Shown one piece after another: positions 9,337 through 17,701 of a stretch of DNA of 64,000 bases. The notes under the pieces were generated by a model that was not told the DNA's origin, searched no databases, and saw only the letters and a list, made by a program, of their open reading frames with translations. Origin of the DNA: Pseudomonas alkylphenolica (GTDB lineage Bacteria; Pseudomonadota; Gammaproteobacteria; Pseudomonadales; Pseudomonadaceae); the NCBI RefSeq assembly GCF_000746525.1, contig NZ_CP009048.1:5469501-5533500 (forward strand), read 5' to 3'. Every line of letters starts with the position of its first letter. The first letter of the stretch is position 1. The translations under genes and the position numbers were made by a program.

Positions 9337-10365
9337 CTATCGCGGTGCAAGCTCGCTCAGGTGACGGGCGACCGCAATCCAAGCACCGATATACCCTAAC
9401 AGTACCGCACCAAGCAAGAGCGACAGACCATCGGCAGGCGGAACCCCGGCCAGGGCAAAATCACTGCCATATAGCCCGGAAAGCCCGATTACCGCGTCAT
9501 TCAGCCAGTTCAGGCCGAATGCCAGCACGCCCCAGGCCAACACCCCGGCCCCCAGGCCGTACAAGGCGCCCATGTACAGGAAAGGCCGGCGCACATAGCT
9601 GTCGGTGCCGCCTACCAGCTTGATCACTTCGATTTCGGTACGGCGGTTCTCGATGTGCAGGCGAATTGTGTTACCAATTACCAAAAGCAGCGCCGAAACC
9701 AGCAAAACCGTCAGACCGAAGACAAAACGGTCACCCAGCTTGAGGATCGCGGCCAGGCGCTCGACCCAGACCAGGTCCAGCTGCGCCGCATCCACCTTGG
9801 GCAGTTCCGCAAGGCGCTGGCGCAAGGCTTCAAGGGCTGGTTTGTCGACTTCCGCCGGGGTCACCACGACCACGCCGGGTAGCGGGTTTTCCGGCAGTTC
9901 GCGCAGCGCATCACCGAGCCCGGACTGCTGCTGGAACTCTTCCAGCGCCTTCTCGCGGCTGACGTACTCCGCCTCGGCGACACCCGGCAAACCCTTGATC
10001 TGCTCACGCAGGGCTTCGCCGTCACGGCTGCTGGCGTCGAGCTTGAGGTACAGGGAAATCTGCGCCGCGCGCTGCCACGAACCACCCAGTCGCTCGACGT
10101 TGCTGAGCAGCAACGACAGGCCCATGGGCAGGCTCAGGGCCACAGCCATCACCAGGCAGGTGAAAAAGCTGCCGATCGGCTGCTTGGCCAGGCGCCGCAA
10201 GCTGTCGAGCAGGCTGGAGCGGTGGCTTTCCAGCCAGGCATGCAACAAGGTGCGAAAATCCGGACCATCGTCGTCATGGCTGTTGCGTTTGTTCTTTTCC
10301 GGTGCCGGATCGGCGGCTTTCGGCGCGACCCGTTCGGAAACCTTTGGACTGCGTGTCGCACTCAT
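9337..10365 (-). CDS. ftsX: Cell-division protein FtsX
   Basis: Membrane component of the FtsEX divisome complex that regulates septal peptidoglycan hydrolysis. It has 342 aa: a cytoplasmic N-terminal stretch of about 65 residues, TM1 near 70–90 (FFTCLVMAVALSLPMGLSLL), a periplasmic domain, and three further TM segments in the C-terminal half. The start overlaps the ftsE stop by 4 bases. The last codons (SELAPR-stop) lie in a sequence resembling half a REP element, see the repeat at 9339–9358. Confidence 0.96.
   Translation of the reverse strand: MSATRSPKVSERVAPKAADPAPEKNKRNSHDDDGPDFRTLLHAWLESHRSSLLDSLRRLAKQPIGSFFTCLVMAVALSLPMGLSLLLSNVERLGGSWQRAAQISLYLKLDASSRDGEALREQIKGLPGVAEAEYVSREKALEEFQQQSGLGDALRELPENPLPGVVVVTPAEVDKPALEALRQRLAELPKVDAAQLDLVWVERLAAILKLGDRFVFGLTVLLVSALLLVIGNTIRLHIENRRTEIEVIKLVGGTDSYVRRPFLYMGALYGLGAGVLAWGVLAFGLNWLNDAVIGLSGLYGSDFALAGVPPADGLSLLLGAVLLGYIGAWIAVARHLSELAPR
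9339..9358. repeat. Degenerate REP half-site at the ftsX 3' end
   Basis: The string atcgcggtgcaagctcgctc differs from the REP arm atcgcggggcaagcccgctc at two of 20 positions. It overlaps the final codons and the stop of ftsX. It may be an old REP insertion captured as coding sequence, or chance similarity. Confidence 0.5.
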
Positions 10366-11033
10366 TGCCCGGCCTCCCCGTCGCCGATCAAGCGGCCGCG
10401 CTGCAGGGTCAGCATGCGATGGCGCATACGCGCGATCAGTGCCAGGTCGTGACTGGCGATCAGCACGCTGGTACCGAGGCGGTTGATGTCTTCGAATACC
10501 CCCATGATCTCCGCAGCCAGGCGCGGGTCGAGGTTACCGGTGGGCTCATCCGCCAGCAGCAAGGCCGGACGGTGCACGATGGCGCGGGCAATACCGACCC
10601 GTTGTTGCTGGCCGGTGGACAGGTCGCCGGGAAACAGCTCGGCCTTGTCCGACAGGGCTACCCGCTCGAGCGCCGAGTCGACGCGCTTGGCCACTTCGGC
10701 CTTGGACAGGCCAAGGATCTGCAGCGGCAAGGCAACGTTGTTGAACACGGTACGGTCGAACAGCAGTTGGTGATTCTGGAACACCACGCCGATCTGCCGA
10801 CGCAGGAACGGAATCTGCGCGTTGCTGATTTGCCCCAGGTCCTGCCCGGCCAGCAGCAGCTTGCCGCTGGTCGGTCGCTCCATGGCCAGCAGCAGGCGCA
10901 GCAAGGTGCTTTTGCCGGCGCCGGAATGGCCGGTGACGAACAGGAATTCGCCCCGACGCACCCGAAAACTCAACTCATGCAGGCCTACGTGGCCATTGGG
11001 GTAGCGCTTGGCGACCTGTTCGAATCGAATCAT
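10362..11033 (-). CDS. ftsE: Cell-division ATP-binding protein FtsE
   Basis: ABC ATPase partner of FtsX, 223 aa. Walker A GHSGAGKST is at 35–43, then the Q-loop (FQNHQLL), the signature LSTGQQQRV (a family variant of LSGGQ), Walker B LLLADEP, and the H-loop ASHD. It couples ATP hydrolysis to activation of septal hydrolases via FtsX. It overlaps both ftsY and ftsX by 4 bases, so ftsY–ftsE–ftsX is translationally coupled. Confidence 0.97.
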   Translation of the reverse strand: MIRFEQVAKRYPNGHVGLHELSFRVRRGEFLFVTGHSGAGKSTLLRLLLAMERPTSGKLLLAGQDLGQISNAQIPFLRRQIGVVFQNHQLLFDRTVFNNVALPLQILGLSKAEVAKRVDSALERVALSDKAELFPGDLSTGQQQRVGIARAIVHRPALLLADEPTGNLDPRLAAEIMGVFEDINRLGTSVLIASHDLALIARMRHRMLTLQRGRLIGDGEAGQ

Positions 11034-12562
11034 GGATGCTCCCGCTCGGCAAACAGTGCTTTCACGAAGGGTTCGGCTTCGAAAGTGCGCAGATCGTCGA
11101 TGCCTTCGCCTACGCCAATATAGCGGATCGGCAGACCGAACTGCTTGGCCAGGGCGAAGATCACCCCACCCTTGGCGGTGCCGTCGAGCTTGGTCAGGGC
11201 CAGGCCGGTGAGTTCAACGCTCTGGTTGAAGTGTTTGGCCTGGTTGATCGCGTTCTGTCCGGTGCCGGCGTCCAGCACCAGCAGGACTTCATGCGGCGCG
11301 TCGGCATCGAGTTTGCCGATCACCCGACGGACCTTTTTCAACTCTTCCATCAGGTTGTCTTTGGTGTGCAGGCGACCGGCGGTATCGGCGATCAGCACAT
11401 CGACGCCGCGCGCCTTGGCGGCCTGGACGGCATCGAAGATCACCGAAGCGGAGTCGGCGCCGGTGTGCTGGGCAATGACCGGAATCTGGTTGCGCTCGCC
11501 CCAGACCTGCAACTGCTCGACGGCTGCGGCACGGAAGGTGTCGCCAGCAGCCAGCATGACTTTCTTGCCTTCCAACTGCAGCTTTTTCGCCAGTTTGCCG
11601 ATGGTCGTGGTTTTACCGGCGCCGTTGACGCCAACCACCAGAATCACGAAAGGCTTGGTTTGAGACTGGATGCGCAGTGGCTGTTCGACCGGTTTGAGCA
11701 GGTCGGCCAGCTCGCCTTGCAGGGATTTGTACAGGGCATCGCTGTCGGCCAGCTGCTTGCGCGCAACCTTCTGGGTCAGGCTCTGGACGATCACCGAGGT
11801 GGCTTCAACGCCAACGTCGGCGGTCAGCAGGCGGGTCTCGATCTCGTCGAGCAAGTCGTCGTCGATGGCTTTCTTGCCCAGGAACAGGCTGGCCATGCCC
11901 TCGCCGATGCTGGCGCTGGTCTTCGACAAGCCCTGTTTGAGGCGGGCGAAGAAGCCTGCCTTGTTCTCTTCGCTACGGGCCGGGGCAGGCGCCTCGACAG
12001 GCGCGGGCTCTACAACAGGGGCTACAGGCGCAACGGCGGCCACTGGAGCCACTGGAGCCACTGGAGCCACTGGAGCCACTGGAGCCACTGGAGCCACTGG
12101 AGCAGGCTCGGGCTCAACGACTGGTGCTGCAACCGGTTCAGGCTGGACAACCACCGGCGCAGGCTCTACCACAGGTGCCGCGACAGGTGCCGGACGCTCC
12201 GGGATCGGTGGCGGGGTGTGCGGCTCAAGGTCTGCCACCAGGGCAACCGGCTCTTCAGGTACCGGCAGGACCAAACCGACGGACGGCGCGGGTGGCGTCT
12301 CGACTGCAACCACCGCTGGCGCGACGACAGCAGGCTCCGGCGCAACGGCAGGTGCGGGTACAGGCGTGTGGGCACCGTCGATTGGCGCCGGGGCGACCGG
12401 CGCTTCGCTGGTCAGCGCTGCAGGCTGCTCAGGCTCAACCGGTGCAGGGGCTTGTGGCTGTTCGGCAACGGGTGGCTGGGGCTTTTTGCGCAGCCAGCCG
12501 AACAGGCCTTTCTTTTCACCAGCCGCGGCCGGCGTCTTTTTGTCGTCGTTGGAACCAAACAT
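11030..12562 (-). CDS. ftsY: Signal recognition particle receptor FtsY
   Basis: SRP-GTPase that docks ribosome–nascent chain–SRP complexes at the inner membrane. It has 510 aa. Residues 1 to about 200 form the long acidic, Pro/Ala/Val-rich A region, including a run of Val-Ala-Pro triplets encoded by 9-base tandem repeats. The NG domain follows: P-loop GVNGAGKTTTIGKL, DTAGR, and TKLDGTAKGG. First gene of ftsYEX; divergent from the M16 peptidase genes. The A region is the variable part of FtsY in all bacteria. Confidence 0.97.
   Translation of the reverse strand: MFGSNDDKKTPAAAGEKKGLFGWLRKKPQPPVAEQPQAPAPVEPEQPAALTSEAPVAPAPIDGAHTPVPAPAVAPEPAVVAPAVVAVETPPAPSVGLVLPVPEEPVALVADLEPHTPPPIPERPAPVAAPVVEPAPVVVQPEPVAAPVVEPEPAPVAPVAPVAPVAPVAPVAPVAAVAPVAPVVEPAPVEAPAPARSEENKAGFFARLKQGLSKTSASIGEGMASLFLGKKAIDDDLLDEIETRLLTADVGVEATSVIVQSLTQKVARKQLADSDALYKSLQGELADLLKPVEQPLRIQSQTKPFVILVVGVNGAGKTTTIGKLAKKLQLEGKKVMLAAGDTFRAAAVEQLQVWGERNQIPVIAQHTGADSASVIFDAVQAAKARGVDVLIADTAGRLHTKDNLMEELKKVRRVIGKLDADAPHEVLLVLDAGTGQNAINQAKHFNQSVELTGLALTKLDGTAKGGVIFALAKQFGLPIRYIGVGEGIDDLRTFEAEPFVKALFAEREHP
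12039..12101 (+). repeat. Seven perfect 9-base tandem repeats inside ftsY
   Basis: Unit gccactgga repeated seven times without a mismatch. Read on the minus strand it encodes Val-Ala-Pro triplets in the FtsY A region. The unit is a multiple of three, so copy-number changes keep the reading frame. Confidence 0.97.
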
Positions 12563-12743
12563 GGAAGACGGCTATCTCAGGGTAGCGATGCGCCACTGCG
12601 GCGCCTCGAAAATTCTTTTAACGCAGAACAGACTACTTTTATTCCGGCTCGTTCATGCGCAGCATTTTGTCATCAAGCCCGCGGGTCAGATCCGCAACAG
12701 GCATGGTCGTCAGGCAACCGGATCAGTATCCTAGCACCTCCTA

Positions 12744-12770
12744 GCCCGCTGACGCTAAGACCACGCGGGC
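12744..12770 (+). other. Stem-loop in the ftsY/M16 intergenic region
   Basis: GCCCGC and GCGGGC (6 bp, 15-base loop) lie 22 bases before the first M16 gene start. The rest of the 230-base divergent gap has no recognised motif. It could be part of the 5' leader of the M16 operon. Confidence 0.35.
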
Positions 12771-12792
12771 AGTCCTACAGGTTAAACAACGT

Positions 12793-14148
12793 ATGAATGC
12801 TCTAGCCCGCCGCGCCGCTGGCCTGTTGCTCAGCACAGTTTGTCTGCCGTTCGCCGCCTTTGCCGCCGATCCGCAGCCCACCCACGAGTTCATTCTCGAC
12901 AACGGCCTGAAAGTGGTCGTGCGCGAAGACCACCGCGCGCCAGTGGTGGTCTCGCAAATCTGGTACAAGGTCGGCTCCACGTATGAGTCCCCGGGCCAGA
13001 CCGGTCTGTCCCACGCGCTGGAACACATGATGTTCAAGGGCAGCGAAAAACTCGGCCCCGGCGAAGCTTCGCGCATCCTGCGCGACCTGGGGGCCGAAGA
13101 GAACGCCTTCACCAGCGACGACTACACCGCTTATTACCAGGTGCTGGCCCGCGACCGCCTGCCGGTGGCCCTGGAGCTGGAGGCTGACCGCATGAACAGC
13201 CTGCGCCTGCCCGCCGACGAGTTCAGCCGCGAAATCGAGGTAATTAAGGAAGAGCGCCGCCTGCGCACCGACGATCAACCCAATGCCAAGGCCTTCGAGC
13301 TGTTCAGCGCCATGGCCTTCCCGGCCAGCAGCTACCGTACCCCGACCATCGGCTGGATGGCTGACCTCGATCGCATGAAGGTCGAGGAACTGCGCCACTG
13401 GTACGAATCCTGGTACACGCCGAACAACGCCACCCTGGTGGTGGTCGGTGACGTGACGGTCGACGAGGTCAAAGGCCTGGCCCAGCGTTTCTTCGGCGCC
13501 ATCCCCAAACGTGCGATTCCACCGGCCAAGCTGCCACTGGAGCTGGCCGAGCCCGGCCTGCGCGAAACCACCCTGCATGTACGCACCCAGCTGCCAAGCC
13601 TGATCTACGGCTTCAACGTGCCGGGCCTGGCCACCGCCAAAGACCCGCGTACCGTAAACGCCCTGCGCCTGATCTCGGCACTGCTGGACGGCGGCTATAG
13701 CGCCCGTCTGCCGAGCCGGCTTGAGCGCGGCCAGGAGCTGGTCTCCAGCGCCTCGTCCAACTACAACCCGTTCACCCGCGGCGACAGCCTGTTCCTGATC
13801 TCGGCCACGCCGAACCAGCAGAAGAACAAGACTCTGGCCGATGTTGAAAGCGGTATCTGGAAGCTGCTCGACGAACTCAAGACCACCCCGCCTTCGGCTG
13901 AAGAGCTTGAGCGCGTGCGCGCCCAGGTCATCGCCGGGCTGGTCTACGACCGCGACTCGATCAGCAGCCAGGCCACTGCCATCGGCATGCTCGAGACCGT
14001 CGGTCTGTCGTGGAAGCTGATCGACAGCGAGCTCGACGAACTGAAAAGCGTAACCCCGGCCGACATCCAGAACGCTGCGCGCACCTATTTCACCCGCGAA
14101 CGCCTGAGCGTTGCCCATGTACTGCCCGAGGAGAACGCTCATGAGTGA
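12793..14148 (+). CDS. M16 zinc metallopeptidase, catalytic subunit (copy 1)
   Basis: A 451-aa exported protein: signal peptide 1–25 ending in AFAA. Zinc-binding HxxEH is present as HALEH, residues 74–78, followed by the downstream Glu region EIEVIKEERR. The M16 C-terminal domain is complete. M16B peptidases of this type work as a catalytic/non-catalytic pair. The next gene overlaps by 8 bases and lacks the zinc motif, so the two probably form a periplasmic heterodimer. Substrate unknown. It is closely related to the second pair after rsmD. Confidence 0.9.
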   Translation: MNALARRAAGLLLSTVCLPFAAFAADPQPTHEFILDNGLKVVVREDHRAPVVVSQIWYKVGSTYESPGQTGLSHALEHMMFKGSEKLGPGEASRILRDLGAEENAFTSDDYTAYYQVLARDRLPVALELEADRMNSLRLPADEFSREIEVIKEERRLRTDDQPNAKAFELFSAMAFPASSYRTPTIGWMADLDRMKVEELRHWYESWYTPNNATLVVVGDVTVDEVKGLAQRFFGAIPKRAIPPAKLPLELAEPGLRETTLHVRTQLPSLIYGFNVPGLATAKDPRTVNALRLISALLDGGYSARLPSRLERGQELVSSASSNYNPFTRGDSLFLISATPNQQKNKTLADVESGIWKLLDELKTTPPSAEELERVRAQVIAGLVYDRDSISSQATAIGMLETVGLSWKLIDSELDELKSVTPADIQNAARTYFTRERLSVAHVLPEENAHE

Positions 14149-15640
14149 ACGCAGCGCACCCCGCTACACCCTGATCGGTCTCGGCATCCTGTCGCTGGTT
14201 GGCGTGCTGGCGTTTGTCCTGGCCAAGCCGGCCCAGTCGGACAACACCGCTCAACCGGTCAATAGCACCGCAGCCAAACCGGCCAACACCCTGCAGACGC
14301 TGGCGGAGCTGGACGGCAAGGCGCCGAGCCGCCGGCAACTGAACATTCAGACCTGGAACACCACTGAAGGCGCCAAGGTGCTGTTCGTCGAAGCGCGCGA
14401 GCTGCCGATGTTCGACCTGCGCCTGACCTTCGCCGCCGGCAGCAGCCAGGACGGTGATGCCCCGGGCCTGGCCACCCTGACCAACGCCATGCTCAACGAA
14501 GGCGTGGCCGGCAAGGACGTTACCGCGATTGCCGAAGGCTTCGAAGGCCTCGGTGCCGACTTTGGCAACGGTGCCTACCGCGACATGGCCGTGGCCACCC
14601 TGCGCAGCCTGAGTGCAGCGGACAAGCGTGAGCCGGCGCTGAAGCTGTTCGCCGAGGTAGTCGGCAAGCCGACCTTCCCGCAGGATGCCCTGACACGCAT
14701 CAAGAACCAGATGCAGGCCGGTTTCGAGTACCAGAAGCAGAACCCGGGCAAGCTGGCCAGCATCGCGCTGTTCGAGAAACTGTATGGCAGCCACCCGTAT
14801 GCCCATCCAAGTGATGGCGATGCCAAGAGCATTCCACCGATCACCCTCGAGCAATTGCGGGCCTTCCACGCCAAGGCCTATGCCGCGGGCAATACCGTCA
14901 TCGCCCTGGTCGGCGACCTGAGCCGCGGCGACGCCGAAGCCATTGCTGCCCAGGTCTCGGCCGCCCTGCCCAAAGGCCCGGCGCTGGCCAAGCTGCCTCA
15001 GCCTGCCGAGCCCAAGCCTGGCACCACGCATATCGACTTCCCGTCCAAGCAGACCCACCTGATGCTGGCCCAGCTGGGCATCGACCGCAACGACCCGGAC
15101 TACGCAGCACTGTCGCTGGGCAACCAGATCCTCGGTGGCGGCACCTTCGGTACCCGCCTGATGAGCGAAGTACGCGAAAAGCGCGGCCTGACCTACGGCG
15201 TCTACTCGGTGTTCAGCCCGATGCAGGTGCGCGGGCCGTTCATGATCAACCTGCAGACCCGTGCCGAACTCAGCGAAGGCACCCTGAAACTGGTTCAGGA
15301 CATCCTCACCGACTACCTCAAGAGCGGCCCGAGCCAGCAGGAACTGGATGATGCCAAGCGCGAGCTGGCCGGCAGCTTCCCACTGTCCAATGCCAGCAAC
15401 GCCAGCATCGTCGGCCAGTTGGGCGCCATCGGCTTCTACGGCCTGCCGCTGACCTGGCTGGAAGATTACATGCAACAATCCCAGGCGCTGACCACCGAAC
15501 AGGTCAAGACCGCCCTGAACAAGCACCTCGCCGCCGACAAGATGGTCATCGTCACTGCAGGCCCGAGCGTGCCGCAGAAACCTCTGCCGCCACCCACTGA
15601 CAAACCCGCCGAGCAGCCGCTTGGTGTACCGGAGCATTAA
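14141..15640 (+). CDS. M16 peptidase-like non-catalytic subunit (copy 1)
   Basis: A 499-aa M16-fold protein. An N-terminal hydrophobic segment (about 12–28) acts as signal anchor. In the place of HxxEH it reads SSQDGDAPGLATLTNAML, so the zinc ligands are absent. The R/Y motif typical of non-catalytic partners (REKRGLTYGVYS) is present in the C-terminal half. It overlaps the preceding catalytic gene (ATGAGTGA), which supports a 1:1 complex. The start at 14141 is chosen by this coupling; the frame is open 10 codons upstream. It overlaps rsmD by one base. Confidence 0.88.
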   Translation: MSERSAPRYTLIGLGILSLVGVLAFVLAKPAQSDNTAQPVNSTAAKPANTLQTLAELDGKAPSRRQLNIQTWNTTEGAKVLFVEARELPMFDLRLTFAAGSSQDGDAPGLATLTNAMLNEGVAGKDVTAIAEGFEGLGADFGNGAYRDMAVATLRSLSAADKREPALKLFAEVVGKPTFPQDALTRIKNQMQAGFEYQKQNPGKLASIALFEKLYGSHPYAHPSDGDAKSIPPITLEQLRAFHAKAYAAGNTVIALVGDLSRGDAEAIAAQVSAALPKGPALAKLPQPAEPKPGTTHIDFPSKQTHLMLAQLGIDRNDPDYAALSLGNQILGGGTFGTRLMSEVREKRGLTYGVYSVFSPMQVRGPFMINLQTRAELSEGTLKLVQDILTDYLKSGPSQQELDDAKRELAGSFPLSNASNASIVGQLGAIGFYGLPLTWLEDYMQQSQALTTEQVKTALNKHLAADKMVIVTAGPSVPQKPLPPPTDKPAEQPLGVPEH

Positions 15641-16233
15641 TGGCCAGTCCATCCGCCAAATCGGCCAAGCCACACAACGGCCAGGGCCAGCTGCGCATCA
15701 TTGCCGGCGAATGGCGCAGCCGTCGCCTGAGCTTCCCTGACGCCCCCGGCCTGCGCCCGACGCCAGACCGGGTACGCGAAACCCTGTTCAACTGGCTGGC
15801 GCCGCATATCGAAGGGGCCAAGGTACTCGATGCCTATACCGGAAGTGGCGCCTTGTACCTGGAAGCACTCTCGCGCGGTGCCGCCGAGGCCGTGGCGCTG
15901 GACAGCAACCCGGCGGCCATTGCCAGCCTGCGGCAGAACCTGGAAACCCTGCGCTGCCCTCGCGGCCAGGTCATCCAGAGCGATGCCCAGCGCTACCTGC
16001 AGGGTGAACCGAAGCAGACTTTCGACCTGGTGTTCCTTGATCCGCCGTTCCACCAGAACCTGCTGGCCACCACCTGCGCCCTGCTTGAAGAGCGCCAGTG
16101 GCTGGCCGAAAACGCCTGGATCTACACCGAGAGCGAAACCCCGCCTTCGACCTTGCAGCTACCCGGCAACTGGCGCCTGCACCGCGAGAAGAAGGCTGGC
16201 CAGGTGTACTACGCCCTCTGGCAGCGCAGCTGA
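15640..16233 (+). CDS. rsmD: 16S rRNA (guanine966-N2)-methyltransferase RsmD
   Basis: Methylates G966 of 16S rRNA during 30S assembly. It has 197 aa, normal length. The SAM motif appears as DAYTGSGAL (64–72), where most RsmD proteins have D-x-F-A-G-S-G-A-L. The N6/N2-methyltransferase motif DPPF is at 134–137. The start overlaps the stop of the preceding M16 gene (TAATG). A strong hairpin follows the stop. It is placed between two M16 peptidase pairs. Confidence 0.94.
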   Translation: MASPSAKSAKPHNGQGQLRIIAGEWRSRRLSFPDAPGLRPTPDRVRETLFNWLAPHIEGAKVLDAYTGSGALYLEALSRGAAEAVALDSNPAAIASLRQNLETLRCPRGQVIQSDAQRYLQGEPKQTFDLVFLDPPFHQNLLATTCALLEERQWLAENAWIYTESETPPSTLQLPGNWRLHREKKAGQVYYALWQRS

Positions 16234-16241
16234 GTTGCAAC

Positions 16242-16267
16242 GACGACCCTGCTACGGCAGGGTCGTC
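16242..16267 (+). terminator. Strong hairpin after rsmD
   Basis: Perfect 10-bp stem GACGACCCTG / CAGGGTCGTC with a 6-base loop, 9 bases after the rsmD stop. No T-run follows, so termination is not certain; it may be a 3'-end stabiliser. It separates rsmD from the second M16 pair. Confidence 0.55.
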
Positions 16268-16351
16268 ACACGGTGCAATAGATATCTATCCCCTTTCGCT
16301 CGCCTTTTTGCCTGATCGTGCTTCTGGTCATCAACCACAAGGAGCACTGTC

Positions 16352-17701
16352 ATGGATCGACGTATTTCCTTCACCAGCGGCCTGCTCGGCCTGTTGCTGG
16401 TATCTGGCCAGGCCCTGGCCGATCCCCCTGATCGCCATGAATTCACCCTGGAAAACGGCCTGCATGTGGTCGTCAGCGAGGACCGCCGGGCACCGGTAGT
16501 CACCACCCACCTGTTGATCAAGGTGGGCTCAAGCCATGAGTACCCTGGGCAATCCGGGTTGTCCCATGCCCTCGAACACCTGCTCTACCGGGGTAGCGCC
16601 AAGACCGCACCCGGGGAGTTTTCGAAAGTCATCGAACGCCTGGGCGGCACTGACAATGCTTACACCAATCGCGATTTCACCGTTCATCACCAGACCCTGC
16701 CCAGTGAACGACTGGCGGTAGCCCTGGAGCTGAGTGCCGACCTGCTGAAGGGCGCCCACCTCAGTGATAGCGAATTCGTTCGTGAAATCGAGGCCGTGAG
16801 GTCCGAGCGCCGCGAAAGAGTCGATGAATATCCGGCGGCCAGGCTCGACGAGCAGCTGCAAGCCATCGCCTATCCACAAAGCAGCTATCGCACCCCGGTG
16901 ATTGGCTGGATGAGCGACCTTGAGCGCATGCACAACGATGAGCTGCAAGCCTGGTATCGCACCTGGTACGCGCCCAACAATGCCACGTTGATCATTGTCG
17001 GCGACGTTCAGCTCGATGCGGTAAGACGTGAGGTTGAGCAGTACTTCGCCGGTTTCACCCGGCAAATCCTCCCGCGCACCAAGCTCCCCCTGCAATCGGC
17101 TGCGACAGGGCCACGACGGGTGACAGTCTACGATGCGGTCAACAGGCCAAGGCTGGTCATGGCGTTCAACGTACCGACCTACGCCACAGCGGAGTCGGCG
17201 ACCGACGTACATGCCTTGCGTCTGCTCGACGCACTGCTGGGCAAAGGCTTGAGTGCCCGGCTCAGTACCCGGCTGGAGCGCCAGCAAGCGCTGCTGTTCA
17301 GCCCCAAGGTCAGCTATGGGGCGCTGGCCAGGGGCGATACGTTGTTCGAAATTTCGGCATCGATCAATACTGCCCAACCCAAACCATTGGCCGACCTGCA
17401 GGCGGCTATCTGGGCACAACTGCAAGCGATCAAAAGCACGCCGCCAAGCACTGCCGAGCTAGCGCGTGCGCGTGCCCTGCTGCTGGCCGAAAACACCTTT
17501 TTTCAGGACTCTCTAAGCGGCCAGGCCAGTGATATTGCGGCCATGCTGGGCAGTGGCCTGCCAGCGTCTCAACTGGACAACGACCGAAGCAACCTTGAGG
17601 GCGTAACACCCGAACAAGTACAGCAGGCCGCCAGCGACTACTTCACCGCTGAGCGCCTGGCGGTCGCCTACCTGCAGGCCAAGGAGGCCGACGATGAATA
17701 A
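16352..17701 (+). CDS. M16 zinc metallopeptidase, catalytic subunit (copy 2)
   Basis: 449 aa, signal peptide 1–23 ending in ALA. HALEH (HxxEH) is at 72–76, so it is catalytically competent. It aligns end to end with copy 1 (shared YPGQSGLSHALEH region, SSYRTPVIGWMSDLERM, YAPNNATLIIVGDV), showing a duplication of the pair. Codon use looks less GC-biased than in copy 1. AAGGAG lies ahead of the ATG at 16352. It overlaps its non-catalytic partner by 8 bases. Substrate unknown. Confidence 0.9.
   Translation: MDRRISFTSGLLGLLLVSGQALADPPDRHEFTLENGLHVVVSEDRRAPVVTTHLLIKVGSSHEYPGQSGLSHALEHLLYRGSAKTAPGEFSKVIERLGGTDNAYTNRDFTVHHQTLPSERLAVALELSADLLKGAHLSDSEFVREIEAVRSERRERVDEYPAARLDEQLQAIAYPQSSYRTPVIGWMSDLERMHNDELQAWYRTWYAPNNATLIIVGDVQLDAVRREVEQYFAGFTRQILPRTKLPLQSAATGPRRVTVYDAVNRPRLVMAFNVPTYATAESATDVHALRLLDALLGKGLSARLSTRLERQQALLFSPKVSYGALARGDTLFEISASINTAQPKPLADLQAAIWAQLQAIKSTPPSTAELARARALLLAENTFFQDSLSGQASDIAAMLGSGLPASQLDNDRSNLEGVTPEQVQQAASDYFTAERLAVAYLQAKEADDE

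Noticed and set aside
12039..12101. Possible CRISPR-like array
   Set aside because: Units of 9 bases are directly adjacent with no spacers, and they lie in the reading frame of ftsY.
11036..12796. A 586-codon plus-strand frame with repeated Ser-His-Trp triplets
   Set aside because: It is the antisense of ftsY. The repeats are the same 9-base units that encode Val-Ala-Pro in the real gene.
12802..15673. Two long minus-strand frames (446 and 527 codons)
   Set aside because: Antisense to the M16 peptidase pair, which has signal peptide, zinc motif and partner motifs in the plus frames.
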